Source of the DNA: Lamellibrachia satsuma
Lineage: Eukaryota > Annelida > Polychaeta > Sabellida > Siboglinidae
Reading direction: 5' to 3'
DNA length: 64,000 nt
NCBI GenBank assembly: GCA_033239005.1
Contig: BSQZ01000030.1
Span: 1-64,000 of the forward strand
Shown: one piece after another, positions 1 through 11,395 of the stretch
Layout of the letters: every line of letters starts with the position of its first letter
Position numbering within the stretch: the stretch's first letter is position 1
The notes under the pieces: model-generated
Database searches by the model: none
What the model saw: only the letters and a program-made list of their open reading frames with translations
What the model was told of the DNA's origin: nothing
Position numbers and translations under genes: made by a program

Positions 1-190
1 TTCCCCAAGCATTCGCTCCCTGTTGTATCCTACATCGCTCTTCTACCTCTGAATGCCCATCCTCATTAGCCATTCCTCCAAGATACACAAAGCCACCCAC
101 TTTGTTGATCTCCTTACCATCCAAACTAATGTTCAAGTTATCTCTCTGATGTCCCAACCACATCATTTCCGTCTTCTCCTGGCTCATTCT
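1..190 (-). mobile_element. LINE reverse-transcriptase fragment (C-terminal part)
   Basis: The complement reads as one open frame running off the left edge, with KTEMMWLG, NLNISLDGKEI, FVYLGGMANEDGH and a terminal RIQQGANAW. This is the layout of the region just after the RT palm in non-LTR retrotransposons, where a YLG motif and a DG(S)...RI...G.AW motif follow the catalytic box. The catalytic box itself lies outside the window. The downstream end is cut off by the 24-bp satellite. LINE identity is inferred from these motifs only, and the clade cannot be set. Confidence 0.7.
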
Positions 191-645
191 CAACAGATAA
201 TGATGTTTGTATCACAACAGATAATGATGTTTTTGTCACCACAAATAATGATATTTGTGTCAACACAGATAATGATGTTTGTATCACCATCAATAATGTT
301 GTTTATGTAATCACATATAATGATGTTAGTGTCCCCACAGAAAACGGTTTTGGGTCACAACCGATAATGATGTTTGTGTCACCACATATAATGATGTTTG
401 TGTCACCACAGATGATGATATTTGTGTCACCACAGATTAAGATGTTTGTATCACCACCGATAATGTTGTTTTTGTAATCACAGATAATGATGTTTGTTTC
501 ACCACAGAAAACGATGTTTGTGTCACAAACTATAATGACGTTTGTATCACCACAGATAATGATGTTTGTGTCACCACAGATAATGATGTTTGTGTCACCA
601 CAGATAATGATGTTTGTGTCACCACATATAACAATGTTTATGTTT
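190..645. repeat. 24-bp minisatellite, about 19 copies
   Basis: The unit is close to CAGATAATGATGTTTGTGTCACCA, repeated head to tail with substitutions and one 23-bp copy. Units 5-7 (near 286-356) and units 12-14 (near 454-525) share private variants, such as GTTGTTT with GTAATCA followed by CAGAAAACG. That indicates a seven-unit higher-order duplication. The open frames through it on both strands are by-products of a repeat length divisible by three. Confidence 0.9.
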
Positions 646-772
646 TCATTCTGGAGTTGTTTGCGTATTCTATCAAGATTCTGAATAAATACATACCTTG
701 TACTTAGGTCTGGTGATCCATATACTGATCCTAGTATTGTGTTCTTGTGTGTGGAACCATGGGAGCTGAAAT
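646..772. other. Spacer between two satellites
   Basis: This is unique sequence between the 24-bp and 37-bp arrays. Nothing coding is recognised in it. Confidence 0.5.
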
Positions 773-1455
773 TGTGTACGAGAGTACATGGTAACACATT
801 GAAGTAACTGAACACGAGAGTACATGTGTAACATACTGAAGTGAAAGTACATGAGAGTATGCGTGTAACACATTGAAATAACAGTACACAAGAGTACGCA
901 TGTAAAACATTGAAGTAGCTGTACACGAGAGTACGCATGTAGCACATATAACTAACTGTACACGAGTGTACGCCTGTAACACAACTAAATAGCTGTACCG
1001 ACTGTATGCGTGTAACACGTTGAAGTAACTGTACTGAGAGTATGCATGTAACACATTGAAGTAACTGTACCAAGTGTACGCGAGAAACACATTGAAGTAA
1101 TCGTACATGAGAGTACGCGTGTAACATATTGAAATAAATGTACATGAGAGTATGCGTTTAACACATTGAAGTAACTGCACACGAGAGTATGCGTGTAACA
1201 CATTGAAGTAACCGTACATGAGAGTACGCGTGTAACATATTGAAATAAATGTACATGAGAGTATGCGTTTAACACATTGAAGTAACTGCACACGAGAGTA
1301 TGCGTGTAACACATTGAAGTAACTGTACACGAGAGTAAGCATGTAACACATTGAAATAAATGTACACGAGAGTATGCGTTTAACACATTGATGTAACTGT
1401 ACACTAGAGTATGTGTGTAACACATTGAAGTAACTGTACACGAGAGTAGCTCTGT
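773..1455. repeat. 37-bp satellite, about 18 copies (locus 1)
   Basis: The unit is roughly AAGTAACTGTACACGAGAG followed by TATGCGTGTAACACATTG, repeated in tandem. Between about 1100 and 1320 a three-unit block (near 111 bp: GTAACCGTACATGAG, then GAAATAAATGTACATG, then GTAACTGCACACGAG) appears twice in succession, a local higher-order repeat. A second array of the same unit lies at 6700-6935. Long open frames on the minus strand here are not genes. Confidence 0.9.
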
Positions 1456-1494
1456 ATTTACCCAAGAAAAACACCCCATCCCCCAAATAGCCCC

Positions 1495-2770
1495 CTCTGC
1501 TTACCCCTACACCCTCCTTCTTGAAATTGGCATAGATGGTGTAATAAAGCAGCTGGACAATCTAAACCAGAACAAAGCTACATGCCCAGATGAACTCGCA
1601 CCCAGAGTTCTAACAATCATACAACATGGGTAAACTCCCAGCCAGGGTCCTTAAAGACAGTCATACAACACTTAAAAACATAAACTTCATAACGACAGGC
1701 TACAATCATTAGTAACTCCCATACACAAGAAGAGCCACAAATCTGACCCTGCTCACTACAGACGCATATCACTAATCTGCATCCTCTGTACAATAATGGA
1801 GCATAGCATCCTAAGCAACATGTGGAAACACCTGCTCAAGCATAACATCATTCTCCACTTCCAACACAGAATCCAGTTGGGACTATCTTGTGAATCTCAA
1901 CTCACTGAGACAGTCCAGGACTTGATGATTCTGCTTGACTTTGCCAAAGCCTTAAACAGAGTGCCTCATCTACGTCTTCTATCAAAATTTACCTCCTACG
2001 GAATCACTGGAAACACTAAAAATTGGATCAAATCTTTTCTATCCAACCGCAAACAGAGAGTCACAGTTAACGGATCCCTGTCGGATATAACAGATGTCGC
2101 ATCTGATGTCAAACAGAGTTCAGTTCTAGGACCTGTCCTCTTCTTATTTTACATAAATGACATAGATGGGAACAGCAACTCTTCCATAAGCCTTTATGCA
2201 GATGATACTATTATATATCGTCAAATGTCTTCCAAAACCGACCACGAAATTCTCCAAACTTACCTAAACCAACTCCAAAAATAGTAAGACAATCGACAAA
2301 TGGAATTTAATGTATCTAAATGTGTCCACCTACCAGTAACAAACAAAACTAAACCCAGCCCACACACGTACTCGCTTTTTGACCAGCTATTATCCACTGT
2401 ATCCAGCCACTGATATCTCGGAGTAAAATTGGATTCCTAATTAACCTGGACAAATCATGTCACTGACATAACTTCAAAATCTTCGAAAGTTTCAGGCATG
2501 ATTAAACGAATTCTTGGCCCATGTAAACCCGAAGTTACGCAAACAGCCTACAACATGCTAATCCGGCCAAAACTCGAGTATTCGTCACCCATATGGAATC
2601 CTCACACCACTTCACAAATTAAAAGCCTTGAAAGAGTACAACACGTTGCTGCCAGATTTGTTAAAAATGATAACAGACGGAACACAAATCCAGCAGATAA
2701 TAATAATAATAATAATACAGCATTTTTAAAAGCACTACTTCCCACTATATGGATCAGTGCGCTGTACGTG
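1495..2770 (+). mobile_element. Degenerate LINE ORF2 fragment (RT domain)
   Basis: A decayed plus-strand RT can be read in pieces. Near 1522-1600 there is GIDGVIKQLDNLNQNKATCPDEL, the usual lead-in to the RT. From 1796 to 2284 there is an open segment with LLDFAKALNRVPHLRLL (the D.AKAFD-like box), WIKSFLSNRKQRV and SLYADDTIIY. The catalytic YADD lies at about 2195-2206. The usual GVPQGSVLGP box reads DVKQSSVLGP, and stops and frameshifts follow. From 2498 to 2690 a further piece reads PKLEYSSPIWNPHT and LERVQHVAARFV, the thumb region. It is 5'-truncated and cannot be active. Confidence 0.85.
2697..2717. repeat. (AAT)n microsatellite
   Basis: Seven AAT-type units sit at the 3' end of the LINE fragment. 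They may be the simple-repeat tail of that LINE. Confidence 0.85.
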
Positions 2771-2929
2771 GTATAAAATACTATTTAACTATAAACACAC
2801 ATGTGTAAACGCCGAATAAATAAATAAAATAATTTTAAAACCTTAAAATCTGGCGAGAATCCTAATGCAAAATTAATGCACATCACAAATAGTCCATCCA
2901 TAGAGTCCATCACTTAATAGTATCTTCAT
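2771..2929. other. AT-rich spacer between LINE fragments
   Basis: This is non-coding, AT-rich sequence. It contains CGAATAAATAAATAAAATAA near 2812, a possible A-rich LINE tail. No gene is seen. Confidence 0.4.
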
Positions 2930-3370
2930 TTACATATATTTGAAGTGGCCAATAAAAAGGTGAGTCTTTAAAGACTTCCTAAAAATTGTTAGCGTCTTGG
3001 AATTATGAATGTCTGCGGGCAATGAATTCCAAAGTCGAGGCGCTGTTGTTCCAAATGCAGATTCACCAATGCTCTTCTTAGTGATGCATTGTTGGCGCAT
3101 AGTCCTTGCGTAGACGCCCATCAGGAATTCGGATGTGTAAAGGTTCGGCCAAGTAAGTCGTCGCCAAACCATTGACACATCAGTACGCTAACACTAGCAC
3201 CTTGAAATGTATTCGACTTGCTACCGGCAGCCAGTGTAAGCCCCTTAAGGCTGGTGTTATGTGGTCGTGCCTACTGGTGCGCGTAATTAGTCTAGCAGCA
3301 TTGTTCTGTAATCGTTGCAGTCGAAGTATCTGCCGGAAGGCTAACCAAGATCGAATTACAAGTCTCAAGT
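2930..3370 (-). mobile_element. LINE 3' fragment (ORF2 C-terminus), frameshifted
   Basis: On the minus strand, 3368-3180 reads RLQRLQNNAARLITRTSRHD and then LHWLPVASRIHFKVLVLAY. In another frame, 3178-2930 reads GESAFGTTAPRLWNSLPADI and SLKTHLF. The pair 'LQNNAAR...LHWLPV' and 'APRLWNSLP' is the standard C-terminal region of CR1/jockey-type ORF2. The frame break near 3179 and the loss of everything upstream make it a dead fragment. It may be the 3' half of the LINE whose 5' half lies at 4980-5760. Confidence 0.85.
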
Positions 3371-3540
3371 AGACTTGAGACTGTAATCTAGGCGAGAAGT
3401 TACAAGTGCGTTTATAGCACTTTTTGGTGGCTTCTGTTGTGAGATAGTGACGTATTGATGATAGTTTTTTTATAGATGATAATTAAAAGCAGCACACATA
3501 GCTGTCACATGATGTGTCATCGTCAGATGTTTAACAAGAT
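3371..3540. other. Short spacer between LINE fragments
   Basis: Nothing coding is recognised. It directly precedes the 3' terminus of the LINE-A copy. Confidence 0.4.
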
Positions 3541-4979
3541 TTAACAAGATTTGCCATCCAAGCGAAGGGCCCAGATGGCAAGTGGACAAGGAAGCCATTG
3601 GCTTACCGAGAGTCCAACAATGTTCATATACTTATAACCCGCCATCCTGAGATATGTATCAACCTTGTTTTTAAACATATTCACGCTGCTAGCAGTTACA
3701 CAATCTGTAGACAATTTGTTCCATTCATTTATTGTCCTCTGTGAGAACGAGTACTTCCTGATGTCCAATCTACATTGATCCTTTACTAATTTTACCTCAT
3801 GTCCTCTAGTTCTGCTATCCTTCTTGAGTGAGAAAAACATATTTCTATCAATATTTTCATACCCATTCAATATCTTAAAAACTTCAATCTGATCTCCTCT
3901 TAACCTCCTTGTCTCTAGAGTTGTTAAACCACATTCTTTCAGGCGTTCTTCATAACTAAGGTCTCTAAGTTCTGGAATCATTTTAGTTGCTCTCCTTTGT
4001 ATGCGTTCAAGCGTATCTATATCCTTCTTACGATATGGTCTCCATGCTTGTATACAGTATTCTAAATGAGGTCTAACTATTGCTTTATAAAGAGGTATAA
4101 TTAACTTTTTTCCCTTGTATGTTATGTTTCTTCTAATCAATCCAAGAATTTGCTTACCCTTTGAAGCTGCAATACCACACTGCTCTGAAACTTTCATATC
4201 AGCGCTTATTGTAACTCCTAAGTCCTTTTCTTTTACAGTAGTACCCAGAACAGTATCTCCCATTTTATAGTTTACATTCAAGTTCCCATGTCCTGTATGT
4301 AGGCATTTACATTTCCCAAAATTGAACAACATCTTCTCAGACCATTTCTTCACTAATCTATCTAGATCGTTTTGTAAATGTTGTTTATCAAAATTAGTAT
4401 TAACCTTTCTAAACAGTTTTGTGTCATCCGCAAATTTCAGTACATTACTTGGTATACTGTCGTCCAAGTCATTGATATAAATTAAGAATAATATAGGTCC
4501 TAATACTGATCCTTGAGGTACCCCACTCAAAACCGATTTATAATTTGAAACTTCTCCATCTACTACAACTCGTTGCCTTCTGTCAGTCAGCCATTGTTCT
4601 ATCCCGTCAGTTATGCTATCCCCGATACCATGGGCTTTTAATTTAAGTAGTAATCTTTGATGTGGCACTTTATCAAAAGCTTTCTGAAAATCTAAGTAGA
4701 TAATATCTACTGGCGAACCCACGTCTATACACCTAGTGATTTCTTCCAAAAAACATAACATATTTGTTAAGCATGACCTCGCTTTAAGGAATCCATGTTG
4801 AGATGAATTTAATAAGTTATGCTTAACGAGGAAGTCCACCATATGGTCTATAATTAACCTTTCTAATAATTTACAAATCACTGACGTTAAACTCACTGGT
4901 ATGTAATTCTTTGACTTATTTCTCGAACCCTTTTTAAATAATGGTATGATGTTTGCTTCTTTCCATTCAAATGGACTGC
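3541..4979 (-). mobile_element. LINE-A copy 1: near-intact reverse transcriptase, 5'-truncated
   Basis: The minus strand is open from about 4979 to 3541, roughly 480 residues. Going inward it reads SPFEWKEANIIPLFKKG (RT lead-in), YLDFQKAFDKVPH, SGVPQGSVLGP and LKFADDTKLF. The FADD box is the RT catalytic centre, and both aspartates are intact. The thumb follows with PHLEYCIQAW and LERIQRRATKMI, then NEWNKLS and VNMFKNKVDTYL. In the copy at 25478 the frame stops right after GYK; here that stop is lost and the frame reads on through the 3' UTR. The element ends in a 10-bp repeat (ATTTAACAAG in plus sense). The endonuclease is missing. It is CR1/jockey-like, and the clade is inferred. Confidence 0.9.
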
Positions 4980-5760
4980 AACTTTCTCTAACACTTTGCC
5001 GATGAACGCTATGTTGGAGACTGGTCTGTAGTTTTTAGCAGATCTTTATTTATCGTGTCACTTTTCAGCAGTTGTTTCACAACTGCAGTTCTCAGCGTGT
5101 TAGGAAATTTTCTTTGTTCGAAGCTGTTATTTACTGTAGCCACCAAATAGGGAATGTTGTTGGTGGACGATAAATGACGACAACCCGCATAGGTCTTAAT
5201 GTTTGTGTTGATTTAACGTCCACATATTCAAAGATCTCATATCGCTTAGTTGTTTTCTTTCGCAATTTATATTCTGACTTGTATAGTATTCCAAAGCCGC
5301 CTCCGCGCTTAGCTGAACGACATTCTCCTATATCCTATACCTGGTGGAGTTAATTCGTTGACAACAGCAGTTTTATTCGGTTTACTCCAGGTTTCTGTTA
5401 AAAACATAAAATCTCAGTCAATGCTTTGTTACATATTGATCGTGCATTTAGTAGTACGCAGATAACAGTATACCTTGTGTCAGTTTGTCGACATATGTCA
5501 ACCAGATTTGTTGGATTAATTCTCCCCTTGTGTATGTGTTCAATGTTCGTTCTTAATCGTCTTCCAGTTGTTATTTCGGAAGAAATTGGGCGAAAATGGT
5601 TTATTACAACAGTAGTTCCCCGGTGCGTTCTGGAAGTTGCACGTATATTTAGTGATCGAAGAGTAAGGAGTGTTTTGAGTGGTACCGTTAAGTTCGTCTT
5701 CATAATGTTGGCCCCTATGGCCCGTAGTTGACAGCCGGTGAAAGTCAACATGTTTACATA
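4980..5760 (-). mobile_element. LINE endonuclease/early RT fragment (different family, LINE-B)
   Basis: Read on the minus strand, the block gives NARSICNKA, then FMFLTETWSKPNKTAVVNEL, GYRRMSF, RGGGFGILYKSEYK, RPMRVVVIYRPPTTF and NNSFEQRKFPNTLRTAVVKQ, with KNYRPVSNIAFIGKVLEK at its end. These are the N-terminal boxes of an apurinic-type LINE endonuclease (the TETW glutamate box and the YRPP box) followed by the RT lead-in. They are spread over several frames, so the fragment is dead. It stops abruptly at about 4980, where LINE-A begins in the same orientation. Confidence 0.8.
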
Positions 5761-6690
5761 ATAGAATTACTGATGCAGCAAATTGGAACACACCCAAACG
5801 TGGTCACATGTCACTGAAGTTGTTAGCAGTGTTCAATAGGTCGCTTGGGACGCACATTGACGACATTCTGGTAGACTGGTAGACGCACCTGACGAAAAGT
5901 GGCTCGGCAGCTTATTCCTGGTAGGCGTGTACCGACCGATCCAGTTGACCGCTCACCAAAACAATGTTCAATCGCCAATAATTAAGAATATGACGAATTA
6001 AAAAAAATCATTCAATAGGACGTTCTTCAGTCATTTGCATCCAACGCTGTACAAAAATATTTACAAATACACGTCCACACCTGTGGAAAAATGCTTAAAC
6101 GAGACACGAAAACTCTACCGAGGAAGCACACAGCGCACACCTCAGCAATATCACTAATTACTGCCCTTGGATGGCCAACCCTTGAACGAATACGTAATAT
6201 TAAACCCCCCCAGGCCTACTAACCCGCTCTCGAAACCGTGGACAATACGTAGTCCCCAGATGTCGTTTAAATACAATGGTATTTTCAATTTATCCCCGAG
6301 CAATTCGCATATGGAATATGATTCCACCAAAAATTACCAACATATAAAACCCCAAGTCATTTCAAGAAGCCATTTCACCACACCTCCTCACCTAAACTGT
6401 CTTTAAAACACAGTGCTCAGCGTAAACTTATCCATGGTGTGTGTATGGAGACTGTCTATGTGTGCATGTGGCAAGACAGCGACAGTATCCATACACATAA
6501 CCAACCTATTAAACATTTTCTTCTAACATCCTGTACATAAAATAAATAAAACTTTCCCATAAAACCCTTTCAGCAACATTAAAGATACTAGTCTTTTAGT
6601 TGTATGTACCACCCACAGCGCATGCGCACAGTCCACCACAAACTCCTGCGTTAGCCCAAGTTTGGGGTGTTTGGAGTGTAATCACTTGAG
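5761..6690. other. No gene seen
   Basis: Non-coding sequence. The small open frames here have no recognisable motif and no splice context. No repeat unit is obvious by eye. Confidence 0.5.
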
Positions 6691-6694
6691 GCTT

Positions 6695-6935
6695 GAGAAA
6701 CACATTGAAGTAACTGTGCCGAATGTACGCGTGTAACACATTGAAGTAACTACGAGAGTACGCGTGTAACACATTGAAGTAACTACGAGAGTACGCGTGT
6801 AACACATTGAAACAACTGTACACGAGAGTACGTATATATCACATTTAAATAAATGTACCACGTGTACAGGTAACACATTGAAATAACTGTACACGAGAGC
6901 ATACGTATAACACATTGAAGTAACTGTACACGTAT
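6695..6935. repeat. 37-bp satellite, about 7 copies (locus 2)
   Basis: This is the same unit as at 773-1455 (ACACATTGAAGTAACTG, then CGAGAGTACGCGTGTA). Two of the units are shortened by about 6 bp because GTACAC is missing. The two arrays flank the LINE cluster at 1.5-5.8 kb. Confidence 0.88.
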
Positions 6936-7660
6936 TGTACACTTACAGCTGAATAAAGACACCTACATCGGCAACATCCCTGCACTGTCTGGGCTGGCAG
7001 TTGCAGTTGTAAACAGTTGTAACAGAAGTATTATTGCATTTGTTGCAGCGATATTATGCTTTATTCAACAACTTGATGTTTTTTCATAGCAACAACCATA
7101 TACCTGTTTTGTATTGTTGTGTTGCTATTGACCTGTTAGGTGATGGTATTAACTATCCGGGATACATATTATCATAAAGGCGATGACAAATGTTTAAGGT
7201 GACGTGTGGATGCGTGCGTGCGTACTTCCGCGCGCGCACGTGATGTTTGCATCTTTGTTTGTTTGTGTTTTTTTGTGGTTAATATTTGGATAAATATGTA
7301 ATTCACGCATTATTCACACGATCTCCTTTCGTGTAATCCGTTACTTAGAAATGTAACCAAGTGGTATGCTAGGTTCATATTTAATGTTGAGTTTGTGCTG
7401 TGAATCGCATTAATTTTTTCATACAACGACGATGGATCTGCACGAACAAAGGGGCCATATTTTATTGGTCGTCCATATGCAGATATAACTGATGACCCAA
7501 CGACAGTTAGAAAGAAAGATGGGATCATCAGCCAGTCGTCTCTTGTTCATCTATTCTTATGATAACGCACAACCTGTAGTACTGTGAAAATCGAGTACGT
7601 GCGCGTGTGCATGTATGCTTGTATGACTGGATGTATGCGTGCATGTGCACGTGCATTTTT
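6936..7660. other. No gene seen
   Basis: Mostly AT-rich, with a short GC/CpG-rich stretch near 7205-7245 of alternating GCGTGC/GCGCGCGC. A 72-codon minus-strand open frame at 7310-7528 has no recognisable motif, so I do not call it a gene. Confidence 0.45.
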
Positions 7661-7950
7661 ATAATATGGTAGCACGGTACCCAGTCATTGTGACAGGTAG
7701 AGACACGAAAGCGCTTTACACTCCATCCCTTGCTAGATCTGTTCAATCCAACACCATCTCGGCTTGTATGGGAAGCTTTCGGCTACGGTGCAATTACTGC
7801 GCGAAGACTATTCGTTCACATATCTACCACTGTCTGTATCAATGTACTAATTCAGAGCTGAGTTAACTGTGGCAACGAGATCGATTGAAGGTGGTAATGT
7901 TATCAGTGTCCCTGAGGCTGGCTGGTTCGCCGCAGGTGCCGGTCTGTACA
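7661..7950 (-). mobile_element. LINE 3' end plus 3' UTR (LINE-D), degenerate
   Basis: The minus strand at about 7945-7880 reads PASLRDTDNITTFN, the last residues of a LINE ORF2 (compare NLPASLKDTDNITTFN at 11.6 kb). The following 200 bp to 7661 form a 3' UTR-like block. That block recurs at 49355-49575 in the same orientation, with shared strings such as CAATTACTG, GCGAAGACTATTCGTTCACA and CACTGTCTG. The 5' part is missing. Confidence 0.6.
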
Positions 7951-9568
7951 CGGAACGGACAGCCTGACCTAGGACTCACGATCCCCGGCACTTCTCACGC
8001 CGAAGTGCAGAGGATTTTTAGGTGTTCCTGGTTGTAACGTCTTTGATTTTGTGTTTGTTGACTTTTTGCTTTTGTTTACACCTGTAGATACATGCATCTA
8101 CGCGCATTAGTGAAACGTTCCCCAGAGCTACACGTTTAAGTGATCTACAATGTTATAACTTCTGTGAAGCGAGTCAAATTAATCTTAATATATTGATTAA
8201 TTTCATATATGCGATAGTTTGCTTCCCCCTGCTTAGACATTAGACACTAGTTAGAAGTAGCTTTTAGTGTCCCGTCCGAAAGACATCATACTTCCATCTT
8301 TCTCTCCATGCGCCAGGAGGGTGACGAGTCGACGTGTTGTGCCCTATCTTACAAAACGACTGGTTTAGCCACCGTTCGAAGTCAGAACCTTCTGATCACC
8401 AGGCGAGCACCATCATCTAGCCACCGGACCAGTCGCAAAGCAATCAGGAAAGATGCTTATCAGCCACATTGTATAATATCCGCGCGATGTTAAAAAGGAA
8501 GGCGTTCAATTTATACCGGTTGCTGTCGACAAAGAAATCTTACATAAATGCAAACTAAGTTGTTGACTAAACTGATGCATGTTTATTTCAAAACGTAGTA
8601 TCTGTTATTTTCTTCGTAATATGGGGTAGCTACACCTACAATTATTGCACACTGCACATTTCGGCGGATTTCGATTCAGTGTGACAGCTTATGGATTATT
8701 TCGCTGAATTGTCAAGTATTTTTATACATGTTTTGACATCTCAGTTACTTGAAGAGGCATGTTTGTTTTTAACCGAGGACCCCCCTAACAAACACACCCT
8801 CTCTACATCAATGTCAGTTACACCCATGATTAAACAACTTAAAATTACAATAGCTAAGTTGTGGTGGCATCAAGACAGATTACAATAGAGATGTTCGAAC
8901 AGAAACAAAATTGGTTTCTTGGCAAAGCAGCTGCTTCGTTTAACAAATGTGAATGTTTCGCCCTGAATACCATGTTTACAGGGCATGTTGAATGGCAAGG
9001 TTGATATACATAAACATATAACGATACAAAGATTGTGGTTAAATAAAACTGTTTCAGTGGCATATAATAAAATATTTCAGTGGAAGACAAGTCCTCTGGG
9101 TTTTGTAAAGGGGCATCTGGCGTATACAATCAGGCGGGGATTTCCGGGATGATTTCTGAAAAGGGTTTGTTCGGGGGTGTCCGTCATCAGAGGAACACAC
9201 CCCCTCCGAGGAAGGACGTGGGTGGTCAAGATGTTTGTCTAGTTATAGTTACCCAGTGCACTGTATAACATGACTTTGTGATAAACTAGTTGAGTTGCCT
9301 GACGTTGCACGGGAGTAAAGGCAGTCGTTGCTAGGGTGTATGACTACTGCAATGAAACATAAATAACCGTTATGCCATTTCTAGTAATCGGGGGTTTCAA
9401 AGCATGTATAAAAATATTTGACAACTCATGGAAATAATCCACAAGTTGCCACGCTGAATTGAATTGTCTATGACAACTTGCACTACCCAGTCAATTTTTG
9501 GCAGTGCAATGCCATCTTCGTGCCCTAAAACGGTCTACAACAGCCGGTTTTACGCAGCATTCGTACCA
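7951..9568. other. No gene seen
   Basis: Non-coding stretch with short open frames lacking motifs. A CpG-containing segment near 8300-8480 looks like an old dispersed repeat but has no partner in this window. Nothing else is supported. Confidence 0.45.
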
Positions 9569-9674
9569 TTTGACGTAGATTACGTAATTCTGAAGAATCT
9601 TAGAAAATAGCGTTGGAAACAAGTGTACGTAACTACGAACTGTTGTTGTTCTCAGTTACGTAATCTACGTCAAA
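9569..9674. mobile_element. MITE-like hairpin element with 19-bp terminal inverted repeats
   Basis: TTTGACGTAGATTACGTAA at 9569-9587 is exactly mirrored by its reverse complement at 9656-9674. The element is 106 bp long with a non-coding core. Target-site duplications are not clear, so the superfamily is unknown. A tiny non-autonomous DNA element is the simplest reading; a regulatory hairpin is the alternative. Confidence 0.6.
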
Positions 9675-10019
9675 CATCCATATACATAATGATTTTAGAT
9701 TTGCGTAACGTACGAATCATCCCCGTGGACCCCCGGGCACGCATACAAAAGTTCAGCACCAGACATGCGAGACTGACGGAGATATGACGACACTTACAGA
9801 CAGACAAACAGTCAGACAGAATCACAAACTCTTTATGATAGAGAAACAATGGATTGTATACCTGGATGCTAATACTATGACAACTCTGCTCCACATCCTC
9901 TATACAGAAAGCCAAGACATTACGCCCACTCTCATGTCACAAATCTATGAACCTTGGGGTGGAAAGGAGTGGCGGTCTGGGTAGTTCCCGCCCCATGCAC
10001 ATCGACTATCGTCATGGTA
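9675..10019. other. No gene seen
   Basis: A purine-rich stretch (repeated GACAGACAGAC-like) lies near 9795-9825. Otherwise it is non-coding. Confidence 0.4.
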
Positions 10020-10600
10020 ACTTGGAGGTCTCGACTGCCAATTGGATCGTTGAACAGTTACAAAAAGTCATAGAAAGAAAATACGATCGAATAACTAGAA
10101 AAAAAGAATCAACTTGCCGAAGTCTAACAATGATAAACTAGAACAATACAGTCGTAAACCTAACCTTAGGTTTGAAGGAATATCAGAGGCGGTGGGGGCT
10201 CCGGAGATTGAAAATGAACTGATCTGCATGATAAATAACAAGATGAAAATGACCCCAGAAGGTTCAGGAAACTGAGCGCGCGCACCAAAATCGGCCGCAA
10301 AGTTGCCGAGGGACGCCCCCCACACGGTTATTGTCCGACTCAAGTGTGAACGTCGCCGTGACGCTATCTGCAAATATCGGAGCAACTTAAAGACAAACAG
10401 CACAACTTTGGTTTCAAATTGTATTTTTGAAAATTAAGATTTAACCAAGCTAAGCTCGGAGCTGTTATACTGACTGAGAAAGCTAAAGAAAGCCGGTAAA
10501 AAATGTTGACTGCTGCATATGCAGCGGAAACATTCTGGTGAAAGACCAAAATATGAAAATTCGTCAAATCCACACTAAGCTAGACCTGTGCGTGTAGGAC
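10020..10600 (+). mobile_element. Remnant of L1-like LINE ORF1
   Basis: Across frames the plus strand reads IVEQLQKVIERKYDRI (coiled-coil-like), LEQYSRKPNLRFEGI, ENELICMINNKMKM, ARAPKSAAKLP, HTVIVRLKCERRRDAICKY and LKTNSTT, then RFNQAKLGAVILTEKAKE. The order (coiled coil, then 'EQYSR..NLR..GI', then 'R.VIV.F....RD.I...R') is that of L1-type ORF1 RNA-binding proteins. Stops and frameshifts break it. It is a different LINE lineage from the CR1-like copies. Confidence 0.6.
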
Positions 10601-11395
10601 TCAGCGACACGCGCTTGCTTGTCGAACGCGCTTGGACGTGCTTGCGTAATGCCCGAGGTCATCTATTTGTGGTCTGCAGGCCGTCGCCCACAGTGCTGCG
10701 TTAAGGTAGCGTCGACTAAAACTTTCATTGTCGCTCTCGCAGTGGGATTGGTAAGAAACGTTATCAAACTACAAACTTTGTTTCGCAAATGGCGAATTAT
10801 CTTGTTGTCTACTGTACCGCCAGGTAACGTCATTTAACACTGTCACCGTGTGATTTCGTTACACTCACAAAAGGATTAACTTGTTACGCTATCGAACTAC
10901 GAATGTTTTAATTTGGTGGCGCTGAGCAAGATTGACTTACAAATGCTGCTACACAGTCACAAAATGTATTTATTTGTTGCTGTAAACTACATTCTATGAT
11001 CGTGACAATGTAAATGTAATGTGAATATCGCTTTATTGATTTATTACGATTATTATTATTTCATGTATTGTGTTTTAAAATTAAACCTATTTACTATCAT
11101 GAATTACTATTTTTTACCATACCATTTAATTATACTAAAAGTCATTAAGGTACAATGTTTCAAAGTATTACTTAAATTGCAGTTCTTGGCTGCACTTATG
11201 ATATGCACATATTAATTTACCATTTCTACAATTTAATTTCCGAATTAAAATGGTGATAACGTTAGTATTATATAAGTCAAATAAACAAGCAGTTTGCCAT
11301 ATCATAGGAATGAATAAAAGTCGTTAAAGATAACTTAGTTAAGTCATGTTCGACTTTGTTATGCAAACGCTAGTAAAACATAGAGTAATATGCAT
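10601..11395. other. No gene seen
   Basis: AT-rich non-coding sequence. A 72-codon plus-strand open frame near 10619 has no motif support. Confidence 0.4.

Noticed and set aside
303..1486. Several long minus-strand open frames with VSLL/HAYSRVQLLQC-type words
   Set aside because: They run entirely through the 24-bp and 37-bp arrays and their spacer. All frames are repetitive and no start or splice context exists.
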